A DNA stretch of 64,000 nt, from contig NC_051073.1 in NCBI RefSeq assembly GCF_004664715.2, forward strand, positions 62,114,379 to 62,178,378, given 5' to 3'. The notes beneath the pieces were generated by a model. The model worked only from the letters and a program-made list of their open reading frames with translations, had not been told where the DNA came from and made no database searches. This DNA comes from Peromyscus leucopus. Its lineage: Eukaryota > Chordata > Mammalia > Rodentia > Cricetidae. Below are positions 42,216-54,035 of this stretch, piece after piece. A program made the translations under genes and the position numbers. Within the stretch, counting starts at the first letter, position 1; every line of letters begins with the position of its first letter.

Positions 42216-43564
42216 CTAAAAAATGAATTAGCCAAATCCTTCATTATGGACTTACTACCAATCCCTCTCTATTTTTATTAGCAAATATCTACAGGCTCAT
42301 GGGCCCTGGTTTTGCAATTCAGCATAGAGCTAGCTCCAAGCACTTGCTCACAGAGAAGGAAGGATGAAGGGCTTAGGGCCTCACACCAGGCACAGACCTG
42401 GAAAGAATTCGAAGAAAGGCCAGACTAGAAGTGGGAGCCTCCCCAAGCCTACTACACATTCGTCCGTATCTGTCATCTGGGGGCACTCCAAGTTCAGATC
42501 TTCCCTCTCTTTCAGATGGGGGGGTGGTGGTCAGAAGCAGGGAGCTGGACACCTGGTGTTTGGGTCCCAATGTGACCCAACTAGAGGGCCAGGCTGGCTT
42601 TTGTCTATGACAGGACAGTTTTTGCTACCATCTACCAGCTGGGCATTGAAGTTAGCCTGGCCTCAGATACAGACCAGAAGCTGGCAAAGGAGATGGGTTA
42701 GGGGGACCCTCCCCTTACTCCTTCCTCCGGCAAAGAAGAGCCTGAGGGGACAAACAGATCTGAGCGCAAATACATACACATTCCACTCCCTTCATCATGG
42801 GTTTCAGGCACATCAGAGCTCCTCAGAGTTGCATGTTTAATTTAGCTTTCTGCCTTCTCAGTTTACATGATTCCAGACATGCTCATTTAACCATGAAAAT
42901 GCATATAGATTGTTTAACAATGTGCTCTAATCACCATGAGCTCCACTGTGCACGGTGATTCCAACACCTGGTAATGTTGGATTAACTTTGTGCCTCATTT
43001 TGACACTAAACTTCCATAGCTAGTTGCTCAGGCAATGTGTCAATCCCTTAACTCTTTACTTTCCATCATCAAATTCATTCTTCAGCCAAAGACTGTGCCA
43101 GCCCCTCTCCCGATCCTTCCTTCTTCGCTCCGTGCCCTGATCCTGTCTCACTCACCAAGTTTCTTCTTTCCTTGGACTGCTTTGGATGGGTAGGCCTCGG
43201 GAATCCTGCTGGGATCCACTTCTCATAGACCCCTTATCTCTCTGCTTGCCTATTATCTATCCCTCAGGTCATAGTCTGTATCACTGTCTCACAGAAGTTC
43301 ATCCCTATCACAACAATCTAATTCCTCATAGCATTCACATTTCCTTTGTCCCACCTCCTCTTTCACAGAATGTACCGCCATTTGCATCCGTGTCCTTATA
43401 TACTTATTTCTATGTGTCTATGCCCCCTGGAGTACATGCTTCTAGGGGGACAGGATCCATGTTGATCTTGAGGCCAGGGCTCACATCTGGCAATCGCTTT
43501 GTGTTTCAGTGTTAGGTCTGCTGTCTTCTCTGGGCCCTGTGCCTTCTAGAACTAGTCCCTCTGG

Positions 43565-43690
43565 ACCGCTGTGGCGCTGGAACCTATAATCTCAGTGCTC
43601 AAGAAGCTAGGGCAGAAAGAAGGTCCACACATTCTAGGCCAGCCTGAGCTACACGAAGAGACTGTGACTTAAAAGCAAAAACCAAACCAG
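43565..43690 (+). mobile_element. Diverged B1 SINE
   Basis: CCTATAATCTCAGTGCTCAAG and AGGCCAGCCTGAGCTACACG of a B1 body. Confidence 0.65.
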
Positions 43691-43750
43691 ACTAACCCAC
43701 ACCAGACCTAGCCCCTCCAAAGTATGTCAGATTAATCAGATTACTTCACA

Positions 43751-44215
43751 CCCTGTTATGGTTTGAAGGTGTACTCATGGAGGCTTATTTGCCTGCTGAT
43801 GGATTTTCAGGGAAGCAGTTGGATCATGATGTCATAAATGGATTAACCACTGATGGTTTCACAGCCCGATGGCATTATTAGGAGGTAAGAGAGCCATTAG
43901 AACTGGGTCTGAGTTGGAGGGAAGAGGTCACTCGGGTGGGGACGTGCCTCTGAGGAGGGTGTGGTGTCCCCTGTCCTTCTCTTTCTGCTTACTATCTGTT
44001 ATGAGGTGAGCAGCCCGGACCGCATTCTCCTGCCACCGTGACATTCTGCGACACCACGGACCCAGAGGCGACACAAGACAGCTGTAGACTGAAACCACTA
44101 AAGAGTCAGGCGAAGAGTAAAGACAACTCTTCCCTTGAGGTCGCCTTCCTCGGGTACTCGTAACAGCATCAGCAAGTCCGACAGTTTGCCCTCCATCGTC
44201 GCAGTCTTTCACCAT
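43751..44215 (+). mobile_element. MaLR-like LTR fragment
   Basis: TGTTATGGTTTGAAGGTGTAC, GAAGCAGTTGGATCATGATG and GCATTATTAGGAGGTAAGAG follow a MaLR LTR, and the right boundary is unclear. Confidence 0.5.
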
Positions 44216-44436
44216 CTCCCTGGTTATCTCTGAGTAAAGATTTCAGGCCGTGATCTGCATCTTTCTCTGTCAGCACTCCGCCTCCGTTCTTGGCAGCTCT
44301 TATAGAAACAACACCCTCAACACCCTCCTCTCTCAGCTCCTTGAAAGCTTCCCTCCATCCATCTTTCTTTCACTCACTCGGATTTCTCCTCCTTAGCCAC
44401 ACTTCAGAGTTGTCATCACAGGTAACTAATACTTTT

Positions 44437-44448
44437 TATGTGTGTGTG

Positions 44449-44500
<52 letters not shown>

Positions 44501-44648
44501 TGTGTGTATGTGTATGTGTGTATGTGTGTGTGGCGCGTGTGTGTGTGTGTGTTTGTGTGTGTATGTGTGTGTGGCATGTGTGTGTGTGTATGTGTGTATG
44601 TGTGTGTGGCATATGTGTGTGTGTATGTGTGTATGTGTGTATGTGTGT

Positions 44649-44685
<37 letters not shown>

Positions 44686-44688
44686 ATA
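44437..44688. repeat. (TG)n array with GGCATG and TATG interruptions
   Basis: About 250 bases of TG units broken by TATG and GGCGTG/GGCATG. Frames through it give only Cys/Val or His/Thr repeats and are not genes. Confidence 0.95.
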
Positions 44689-44806
44689 TCATATTTTTTC
44701 AGCTAATCTGTTCGGCCATCTTTCACTCCCGGTCCATAGAAGGACCCTGGAATATTTCTGCTGTTTCCTACTTCCTGTTTTCACTACCATCTTTACCTAG
44801 CTCAGG

Positions 44807-45102
44807 TGCTGCCGTAGTTTAGACATTTAGTGCTCTCAAAGCTCACCATGGCAAGCACCAGGAGTCCAGTGCAAGGTCTTTTGGTCATTGAGGCATGTTC
44901 TTGAAAGGGACGCTGGTTTCCTCCTCTTTCTCTCTTTGGTGGCCTGGCCATGATGTGAGTGGTTATGTTCCAACACACACTCCGGTCATGAAGGGTCATC
45001 GTGATACAGGCCTTCAAACACGGGCTAACTGGTTATGGGTGAAAATTTCCCAAACTGTCAGCCAAAATGAACCTTAGGTCTTTTTAAGTTTGTTACATCA
45101 AG
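44807..45102 (+). mobile_element. MaLR-like LTR 3' part
   Basis: TTGGTGGCCTGGCCATGATG and CAGCCAAAATGAACCTTAGG, then TTTAAGTTTGTTACATCAAG, are the 3' end of a MaLR LTR. The minisatellite begins where the LTR should end. Confidence 0.5.
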
Positions 45103-45800
45103 TGTTATAGTAATGCCGGTGTTGTAGTAATGCAGTGTTATAGTAATGCCGGTGTTGTAGTAATGCCAGTGTTATAGTAATGCCGGTGTTGTAGTAATGG
45201 GGTGTTGTAGTAATGGGGTGTTGTAGTAATGGGGGTGTTGTAGTAATGGGGTGTTGTAGTAATGGGGGTGTTGTAGTAATGCGGTGTTGTAGTAATGCGG
45301 TGTTGTAGTAATGGGGGTGTTGTAGTAATGGGGTGTTGTAGTAATGGGGTGTTGTAGTAATGGGGTGTTGTAGTTATGGGGGTGTTGTAGTAATGCGGTG
45401 TTGTAGTAATGGGGTGTTGTAGTAATGGGGTGTTGTAGTAATGGGGTGTTGTAGTAATGGGGTGTTGTAGTAATGGGGTGTTGTAGTAATGGGGTGTTGT
45501 AGTAATGGGGTGTTGTAGTAATGGGGTGTTTAGTAATGGGGTGTTGTAGTAATGGGGTGTTGTAGTAATGGGGGTGTTGTAGTAATGCAGTGTTGTAGTA
45601 ATGCCGGTGTTGTAGTAATGGGGGTGTTGTAGTTATGGGGGTGTTGTAGTAATGCCGGTGTTGTAGTAATGGGGTGTTGTAGTTATGGGGGTGTTGTAGT
45701 AATGCCGGTGTTGTAGTAATGGGGGTGTTATAGTAATGCAGTTGTAGTAATGCGGCTATTACGGTAATGCAGTTGTTGTAATGCAGTTGTGGTAGTAATA
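45103..45800 (+). repeat. 16-bp minisatellite, about 43 units
   Basis: The unit is TGTTGTAGTAATGGGG with variants ending GCC, GCG, GCA or GGGGG. The left and right ends carry diverged units (TGTTATAGTAATGCC; TGTAGTAATGCGGC), and the centre is highly uniform. The seed appears to be the last bases of a MaLR LTR. Confidence 0.95.
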
Positions 45801-45840
45801 CAACACTGCTAACACAGGTTACTCGGTCTAAGACTGCTGG

Positions 45841-46182
45841 TGTAGCTAGAGTTTTCCTGCCTTCCCCAGTCAGGACAAATCTCTCTCACCCGCCAGTCCC
45901 ACAGTCGCTCAGACCCAACCAAATAAACACAGAGACTTACATTGCTTACAAACTGTATGGCCGTGGCAGGCTTCTTGCTAACCGTTCTTATTGCTTAAAT
46001 TAATCCATTTCTACAAATCTATACCTTGTCCTGGCGGCAGCTGGCAGTGACTCCTTCTGCCTTCCTGTTCTTTTATTTCTCCTCTCTGTTAGTCCCGCCT
46101 ATACTTCCTGCCTAGCCACAGCCAATCAGGTTTTATTTATTGACCAATCAGAGCAATTTGACATACAGACCATCCCCCAGCA
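45841..46182 (-). mobile_element. Solo LTR of the betaretrovirus-like family
   Basis: On the minus strand it runs TGCTGGGGGATGG to AACTCTAGCTACA, 342 bp, with AATAAATAAAACCTGATTGG near the start and GGGTCTGAGC near the end. There is no primer-binding site or polypurine tract next to it, and no clear target duplication. Confidence 0.75.
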
Positions 46183-46767
46183 CAGCCAAGTGCAGACCAT
46201 CTCAGACACCTGCACTCAGGCCCGTGGTCCTGATCATCCTCTATGCGGACCTGCTGGGTAACGCCACAAGGAACCCGAGAACGGGCTCCCACAGGACATA
46301 CAGAGCATCCCACAGCATGCCGGTGCTCCCTAGCACACACATCTGCTTCCATGTTAGCTTCTCAGTGATCTTGTCCACTCAACTCCTTCTCCTAAGTCTG
46401 AAATAGCAAACAGAACTTCCACATCCTCTGCTCACGGTATCTTCGGCCCACTTGGGTCTGCACCCTCTGCTCCACTGCCCCCCTTCATAGCACATGCTCA
46501 GTCCCCCTCTTCCTCAGAGACATTCCCCCAACTCAGTACAACCTGGATCCAGTGCTTTTTTTGGTCTGCTCAGAACTTTGTTCTCACATTGCCAGTTTTC
46601 CTATCCCCCTGTGAATCAGTCCTATTACATACAACTGCCATGCATTTCTCTCACCTAAACAAGTACTTCCAGGCTACTCATGAGCTACAGCCCTTTCTCT
46701 GACAGCAAACCTCCGTTACCATTTTATTTGTTCAGTATCCAGAGCCCATTACGTTTTCAATCCCTTC

Positions 46768-46882
46768 TTCATTTGTTTCTGAGGTAGGGTCTTGCTGTGT
46801 AGCCAGGCTGGCCTTAAACTTGCAATCCTTCTGCCTCAGCCTCCAAATGCTGAGATCATAGGCATGTACCATCACATATGGC
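46768..46882 (-). mobile_element. B1 SINE (partial)
   Basis: TTTCTGAGGTAGGGTCTTGC to ATGCTGAGATCATAGGCATG. Confidence 0.8.
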
Positions 46883-47952
46883 CTCACTAATCCACTCTGG
46901 AGACAGCTGATTCCACTAAGTACTCTTACTGAGCTTGCCAAAGATCTGAACCTAATTCAAACCCCATTCATGCCTGTTCATCATTACATATCCTTGAAAT
47001 GTTTTCTTCTCCAGGGCACCCACCTTCCTGTTTTCCTCTCCCCCTCTTCTCAGTCCCCTTTGTTATATCCTCTCCTCCTTCAAAAATGCAGGAGCACCCC
47101 CATGTCCAATCCTTAGCACCCTTCTTTTTCGCTATGTGCCCACTTCTAAGAGAGCTCATCTTGTCCTGTGCTTTAAATGCTAGCCACACAACAAGAACTC
47201 CAAGTCTAGATCACCTTTGAACTTAAGTTTTTCATATCTAATTGCTTTGCTAATACTTCTCCTGGGTAGGTTGCTAAGCACCTCAAACTTAACAAGGCTG
47301 AAACAGAAATCTATCCTTCCCAAGTCTCTTTGAAGACCGAGTCAGTGATATGATTTCTGCAAACAGCTAATATCCGCGCTGACTTCTCTTTCTGCCCCGT
47401 CTACCTCTATTCCATCTGTAAGTCCAGTAGATTCTGAATATGATCATTCCTCACCACCTCTCTGGCTGTCTTCCTTGTCTAAGACACTTCACTCCTTCAT
47501 CAGCTGACTGCGGCTGGTCCTGTGATGGATATCACAGCTACCTTACTGCTAAGGGTTTCTTGGAGTTACATGGCCACATGACCAAGATCTCACCAAGAGA
47601 GAGCAGCCATGGAGAATGTCACTTCTGAGCCAAGGCCTTTGCCTTTTCTGTTTTTCCTCTGCCTGAGATCTAAATGTGTAACTCAGCCATGATGTCAGCA
47701 TGGCAAGGTCCTGGGGTCTGTGTGTCTTCAGATCTTCGAAGGAGCCTGGTTCCCTGAAGCAGTACATGGAAAAGAACCTCTCACAGACTCGGAACACTCT
47801 TCTTAGATTGTTAATGCAATCAAGAAATAACCTTCTGTTGTGTGCAGACCACTATGTTTTTATTTCATTAGACAGTTTAGCCTACTCATCTCCCAACAAG
47901 ATGTTTTTTGATAAAGGCGAGTGACATGCCACACCTTCCTTCCTGCCAGGGA

Positions 47953-48318
47953 CGGTTAGTGTTCTTTACCAATTTGACAGAATCTAGAATATCTAGGAAA
48001 CAAGCCCTAGCATGCCTGTGAGGGATTGTCAAGGTTAGGTTAATTGAGGTGAGAAGACCCATCATAAAAAGTGGATGGCACCTTTCTTTGAGCTTGAATA
48101 CCAGACGAGGTGAAAATGCAGAAGCTAATTGAAAAGTGGGCCTCCTCACTCTCTGTTGCTCGACTGTGGATGCCCTGACCAGCTGCCTCCTCAAGCTCCT
48201 GCCACCACAGTGGACTCCACTCTTGAACTGGAAGCCAGAATAAACCCTTTCTCCCGTAAATTAAGTTGTTCTTGTGAAGTATCTTTGCCTCAGCAATGTG
48301 TAAAGTAACTGACGTAAC
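47953..48318 (+). mobile_element. MT-type MaLR LTR
   Basis: AATTTGACAGAATCTAGAAT, GGTTAATTGAGGTGAGAAGACC, CCAGAATAAACCCTTTCTCCC and the end AGTAACTGACGTAAC. Confidence 0.7.
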
Positions 48319-48759
48319 CCCAGTCTACGTCCCAGTATCTGGTTTTTTTTTTTACTCTTTATTGTATTTACCATTTAAATTGCAATGTATGTTTACTAAT
48401 TATGCATCTTCCCCCACAAGAAGGAAAGCTCCATGACACCAAAACCTTCCTGCATCTGCTCAGCATGTTCTTCCAACACTTAAAATGGACCGCGGAATGG
48501 GGATGCTCCCTACATGTGGTTGAACCAATAAGCCCCAAAGACATCTTCTTCATGCTCTTAAAACCCATTTGATTTCCTTGTGTGCTTACAAGCACTCTAC
48601 TGGAGTTCCACACATCTGAATTCCAGTGACAAATAGCCTCTTCTAAACCTCCAGGCATTTAAGAGTTTGTGCATAAGAAGTACTTAGTACATCTCCTAAT
48701 TGTGGATTAAAGCAAAGGCTGTCAAGATTTACCATTGGTTTGAACAGATGGCTTTATGA

Positions 48760-48878
48760 CTTTTTCTTTTTGACATAGATTCTAGCTATGAAAGCCAGGT
48801 GGGCCTAGAACTCAGAATCTTCTTGCCTCAGTCTCCTGGGTGTGGGGATTCAGGTATGAGCCACCATGCCTGGTTCCA
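48760..48878 (-). mobile_element. B1 SINE (diverged)
   Basis: TTTTTGACATAGATTCTAGC, CTCAGTCTCCTGGGTGTGG and GAGCCACCATGCCTGG. Confidence 0.75.
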
Positions 48879-49454
48879 TGACTTTTTTTTTTAAAGAAGG
48901 AATTTGGTTATGAGTGCTATGACTTAAGATGTGTAATTTTAACATGTCATTCTGTGACTCATTCTTTTCAATCACAGGCTTAATGAAATACAGTTGCCTT
49001 TTCAGTTCAGAAGAAACACTATTGGCCAAGAATGCACATTTCTGCCTCTCTGAGATGTGTCAGATGTTAAGCTCTCTCTTTCCCAACACTTGATCTTATA
49101 CAACCTCAATTACATAATTAGTTCCTGACTCCAGATGGTGCCGCTTAGATTTGTCTGCTAGTCCAAGGTGCATCCAGTGGGAACTGGGCTTTAGCGGAGG
49201 GGGGGGGGCGGGGGTTGGTCCTTGGGTCAGCATGATGCTCTCGTATTGCATGGTACCAGAGTTTCCATCCAAACCCATCATCATGAAGGGCAACAAGACA
49301 TTTAGCAGGCCTGTGCTGCTGAGGCTGGTATTCAGTAGGCTGGGTGTGTTCCCTGCATTTTCCACCCACCATATCTTCAAGTTACTAAGGGCTTATCAGG
49401 ACACACCTCTAGAGCAAGCCAAAAGAAGTGTCTGTATTGTTCCTAAAGGAAGTA

Positions 49455-49805
49455 TGTGTGGGTGTGTATGTGTACGGGTGCATATGTGGGAGTGGGAGAG
49501 TGGGGGTCTGTGTATGTGTGTTGGTGTGGGTGTGTGAGTGAGAGGGTATGTGGGGGGGTGTAGATGTGTGTGTGTGTGGTGTGTGTGTTTGTGTGGGTGT
49601 GTATGTGTGGGTGTGCATGTGTGTGGGGTGTTGTGTATGGGTGTGCATGTGTGAATGTGAGTGTGGGGATGTATGTGTGGGTGTGTATGTGTGGTGTGTA
49701 TGTGTGGGGTATGTACGTGTGGGTGTATGGGGTGTGGGTGTGTATGTGTGGGTGCGTATGGGGGGGGGGGGGGGGGGGGTGTATGTGTGGTGGTGGGGTG
49801 TGTGT

Positions 49806-49852
<47 letters not shown>

Positions 49853-49990
49853 GTGTGGGTGTGCATGTGTGTGGGTGTGCATGTGTGAGTGTGGGTGTAT
49901 AGGTGTGGGTGTGGGGGATATGTATGTGTGAGTGTATGGGGGTGTGGGTGTGTATGTGTGGGTGCGTATGTGGGGTATGCGTGTGTGGAA
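49455..49990. repeat. (GT/GGGTGT)n array with very long G runs
   Basis: GTGTGT and TGTGGGTG units over about 530 bases. It contains G20 (49760-49779) and G46 (49806-49851). Apparent open frames are repeat artefacts. Confidence 0.95.
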
Positions 49991-50057
49991 TGTGGGGGAG
50001 TGGTCCAAGAACATGAGAAGGAGAAGGAAGGGGTTTATTCCCTTGGCAAGTAGACAG

Positions 50058-50195
50058 CCTTGTTTTGATTTTGCTATTTTGAGATGAAGTCTCACATAGC
50101 TCAGGCTGACTTCAAAGTCACTGGTTAGACTGGTCTTCCACTTACAATCCCCGTCTCTCCCTCCCAAGAGCTGGAATAGAGGTGTGCATCCCACT
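50058..50195 (-). mobile_element. Old B1 SINE
   Basis: TTTTGAGATGAAGTCTCACA and CCCAAGAGCTGGAATAGAGGTG, diverged. Confidence 0.55.
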
Positions 50196-50734
50196 GTCCC
50201 TGTAGTCATCACCATGGAAGGGACAGTTCTCAGCAGACTCCTCAATGACTCTGCACAGTGTGACAAACAAGCGGTCACTCATAATTCTAGATGACCAGGC
50301 CCCAGCTCCCTTACGGACTGACTAAGGGGGGTTTTCCTCTTGGCACACTGTACTGTAAGAAGCAAATCTCACAGACCTTTGAGGGGGAGGGGCTAGTTCC
50401 TCAGGCCAGCAATCCTAGGGAATAGTAGCCAGGAAGGCAGCTGTACTTTCTCAAACATACAGTTGGAAAGCACCAAGCGAGCAAGTGGTAGGGTGCGTCA
50501 TACACATTAATAACAGCAAAGCAATAAACAATACATAGTGCTGACTTCAAATCCAGTGGTATGTCGATGACGTGTTATGTTTATGAAGCTCATGCACAGA
50601 CAAATGTTTTAAGCATGGGGAACCCAACTGTGTCCATTTTTAAGTCAAGAATTTAAGTAATTGTGTAGAAATTACTTAAAATCTCTACTAAACCATCTTT
50701 GAAAATGGACTCCTTCTCTCCCTCCCACTTCCCC

Positions 50735-50815
50735 TCTTTTTGTGATTCTGGGGATCAAATCCAGAGCCTGTGTGTGATAAGCAAGCACTCGACTGCTAAG
50801 ACACATCACTGCTCT
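50735..50815 (-). mobile_element. ID-like SINE fragment
   Basis: TTCTGGGGATCAAATCCAGAGCC and AGCAAGCACTCGACTGCTAAG are the reverse of an ID/B4 tRNA SINE. Confidence 0.6.
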
Positions 50816-51255
50816 CCCTCTGTATCTTCATTGGAATATATAAACACAGGATCCTAAGCCCCATATAGAAACCAAAGATTTATGCTGTTACAGTCTCCGC
50901 ACAAGTGTGTATAAAATCCACGGGATATTTTTATCATATTGATATTACAATTTGCTTAGCTACTTCCCAAATGCTCAACATTTATTTCTGGCTTGTCATC
51001 AGTACAAACCATGTCACCATAACAATCGTGAACACATTTTTTGGCTTGCTGTTTGGGTTGGGTTGTTTCCCTGATACCCAATTCCCCAAGCCGATTTTTC
51101 CACATCGGGTCAATGATACAGTTTTCCAATTCTTGTTACATCTTTAAAGATCGCTTTCCATGATCAGAGAACCAGAGGGACATTCAGCTATGACAATATG
51201 AAGAGACCAGTGAGTCTTCCTCCCCCAAAACAAGTGTAAAATACAAAAAAGTTAA

Positions 51256-51303
<48 letters not shown>
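51256..51303. repeat. (AC)n microsatellite
   Basis: About 23 AC units. Confidence 0.95.
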
Positions 51304-51304
<1 letters not shown>

Positions 51305-51377
51305 CTATTCCAGGGCTTCAGAAATTTACCACATGAGAAAAATAATTAAAAAGCACTCATTTTTCAAAACCTGCTGG

Positions 51378-51620
51378 AGTGTAGGGCTCTGTGGCATAGC
51401 AGGAATGTAGTTTCACATACTCAGGAGACAAGGGCAAGAGGATTACAAGTTCAAGGCCAGCATGAGGAATTTAGTGAGATCCTATCTCTAAATAAAAAGT
51501 AAAAACAATGCTGAGGCTGTTGTTCAGTGGTAGAGTGCTTGCTTGGGATAGCCTGGGATAGCCTGAGATAGCCAGGGCCCTTGCTCAATCCCAAGTATCC
51601 AACGAAAACCAAAAACCAAA
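51378..51620 (+). mobile_element. B1 followed by ID SINE (B4-like pair)
   Basis: 51378-51508 is a diverged B1 (AAGTTCAAGGCCAGCATGAGG). 51511-51620 is an ID-type element (GTTCAGTGGTAGAGTGCTTGC) with an internal triplication of GGGATAGCCT at about 51546-51575. Confidence 0.7.
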
Positions 51621-52186
51621 CCAAAAAACTACTGGATATGATCAAGACATGTTGTGTGCACATATGAAATTATCAAAGGATAAATTTAAAACACTTCAAA
51701 ACAAAACAGTAGCTTAAGATACTGACAGTGATTCTGTGGCCTTCTTGCCAGCTTCTGGAGGGGACAAAGAACTCCGATCAGGGAGGAGAGCTAGCTTTTA
51801 AAGCTAAGTATATGGGCACAGGAAAAACAAATGGGGAATCTGTCACCTCTTCACTTTGCTAATTCGAGGAGGGAGACTCGGTCAGGCCCAAGAGTAGCCT
51901 AGAAATTCACTGGGAGAGCCTGGAAGGACGCGGCAGGACCAGATAGCTCCCATGTTTCCCTGGATGACTGGGAAGGCCTGGATGTCTGGAAAAATGGAAA
52001 AGCCAAGGAAGACTGGAGACCTATCCCAAACTAATTAGGCTTCCCAGCCCCCGCACAAGTCCATCTGCAGGTGGCAGAAGTCTATGGACCTTGTAGACAC
52101 CAGAACCGCCTTCTGGGAGAGGGGAGCGGGCTTCAAAAGTGAAAGATTAAAACTAGACTATAAAGCCAACTAAAGACATGAGCAGC

Positions 52187-52353
52187 AGGACTGGAGAGAT
52201 GGCTCAGAGGTTAAGAGCACTGGCTGCTCTCCCAGAGGACCAGGGTTCAATTCCCAGCACTCACATGGCGGCTCACGACTGTTTGTAACTCCAGTTCCAG
52301 GGGATCTGACATCCTCACACAGGCAAAACACAACTATACATTAAAAAAAAAAA
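52187..52353 (+). mobile_element. B2 SINE
   Basis: AGGACTGGAGAGATGGCTCAG to an AACTATACATT and poly(A) tail. Confidence 0.9.
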
Positions 52354-52439
52354 GACAGTAGCAGCAGCACATACACTACAGGGAGACTTATCCCACAGTC
52401 AGATCCAGACATTTTACTCAGACAAGCAAACCAATACAC

Positions 52440-53050
52440 AAAAACTTACAAGATTTTAAAGTGAGAGATGCTGCAATACATTATGTACATGGTCCAGTTT
52501 TCAACCCCAAATCATAAGACATCATGCAAAGGAACAGGAAACTGTGATCCATCCTTACAGAAAACAAAAATCAAGTGAAAGAAACTATGGGTAAGCCCAC
52601 ATGTTAAATTTAAGAAAGGGCACTCATTGTAAATGCATGCAGGGAACTACAGGAAAATTGAGCACCAGTGGCCTCAGGCCCATGACATCAACAGCCTTAA
52701 GAACAGGAGCTATCAGTGGAGAATTATAGACCGTAAAGGAGGACAGAATGAAACGTCCAGCTAAGAAGCACAGAGACGGGAGTGAAAAGCTTGCTAGATG
52801 GACTCAACAGCAAATCAAGGGCCTGTGAACTGAAAGACAGATCAGCAGAAGTTACAGAAAGAACAGAGAGGTGAGAGGAACAGCCTCAGTGACCAGTGGG
52901 ACAATGACAGAGTCCAAAGACGTGCAACAGGAGTTCCATGGGAACAAGAGAAAGCCAGTGCTGGAGGAAACACTTGAAACAATGGTCAACGTGCTCTTGA
53001 ATTTGACGAAAAAGTTGAATCAATGGACCCAAGAAGAATGAACTGATGTG
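52440..53050 (+). mobile_element. Old L1/HAL1 ORF1-like relic
   Basis: The A/G-rich stretch includes ACTGAAAGACAGATCAGCAG, GTGGGACAATGACAGAGTCC and AAACACTTGAAACAATGGTC, which follow L1 ORF1-type sequence. Stops occur in all frames. Confidence 0.4.
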
Positions 53051-53119
53051 GCTTACAGCAAATTGTATCCGGTTAGCACACATGTGCCTTTTATTTAAAT
53101 TGTTATTGATGTAACAGAC

Positions 53120-53268
53120 ATGTCTTTGTTTGAGACAGTATCTCACTGTACAACCCCAGCTAGCCTGGAACTCACGAGGTAGCCCAGGCTGGCTGCAAAT
53201 TCCTAGTAATCTTCCTTCCTCAGCCTCTTGCATGCTGGGATTACAGGTGTGGGCCACTATACACAGCT
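53120..53268 (-). mobile_element. B1 SINE
   Basis: TGTTTGAGACAGTATCTCAC to GCTGGGATTACAGGTGTGGG. Confidence 0.85.
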
Positions 53269-53379
53269 TCAGCGATGTCTAAAAAATGATTTAGGTTGTA
53301 TTCATTTAATCCATACCACAGTCTAGTTCATAATAGGTACCCTCAGCACATGGCATGCACTTCTGTATTATGCATTTTA

Positions 53380-53562
53380 TTCTTTTTAATGTATGTGTAT
53401 GTGTGCATGCATTTATGTGTACCACAGCATGCAGGTGCCTGCAGAGACATTGGATCCCTTAGAACTGGAGTTTCAAGTGGTTGTGAGCTGCCATGTCAGT
53501 GCTGGGAATAGAACCCAGGTCCTCTGGAAGAGCAGTAAGTGCTCTAAACCACTAAGCACTCA
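53380..53562 (-). mobile_element. B3 SINE
   Basis: GGATCCCTTAGAACTGGAGTT, GAATAGAACCCAGGTCCTCTGG and CTAAACCACTAAGCACTC. Confidence 0.85.
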
Positions 53563-53807
53563 GTACCATGCTTTTGAAATCAGACAAACCTGTGCTCATA
53601 CTCTGACTGTTTGACATCAAGAGCACCCAGCTTCTCCATGCTTCTGTTCTATCATCCATAAGAGGCTAATAGCAAATGCCTGTCTCTGTGCTTCAGGATA
53701 AAATAATTCATATTAAAGACTTACTGCTGTGAATCTCATGGGACTCACTCAACAGGATTGCTAATTTTAGGTACGGGCAATATATACCTAAGAATAAAAC
53801 TCTGAGC

Positions 53808-53964
53808 CATGCAATGGTGGCACACAACCTTAACCCCAGCACTCAGGAGGCAGAGGCAGGCAGATCTCTGTGAGTTCGAGGCCAGCCTGATCTATAGAGT
53901 GAGTCACAGCACAGCCAGAGCTACACAGAGAAACCCTGTCTCAAAAAAAAAAAAAAAAAGAAAG

Positions 53965-54016
<52 letters not shown>

Positions 54017-54035
54017 AAGAAAGAAAGAAAAGAAA
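53808..54035 (+). mobile_element. B1 SINE with a very long A-rich tail
   Basis: The body 53808-53942 ends AACCCTGTCTC. The tail 53943-54035 is about 93 bases of A with scattered G and a GAAA run at the end. Confidence 0.9.

Noticed and set aside
44290..44822. Open frames of Cys-Val and His-Thr repeats
   Set aside because: They are the TG microsatellite read in different frames.
49409..50278. Minus-strand open frame of 289 codons rich in Thr-His-Pro
   Set aside because: It is a translation of the GT/GGGTGT array and G runs, not a gene.
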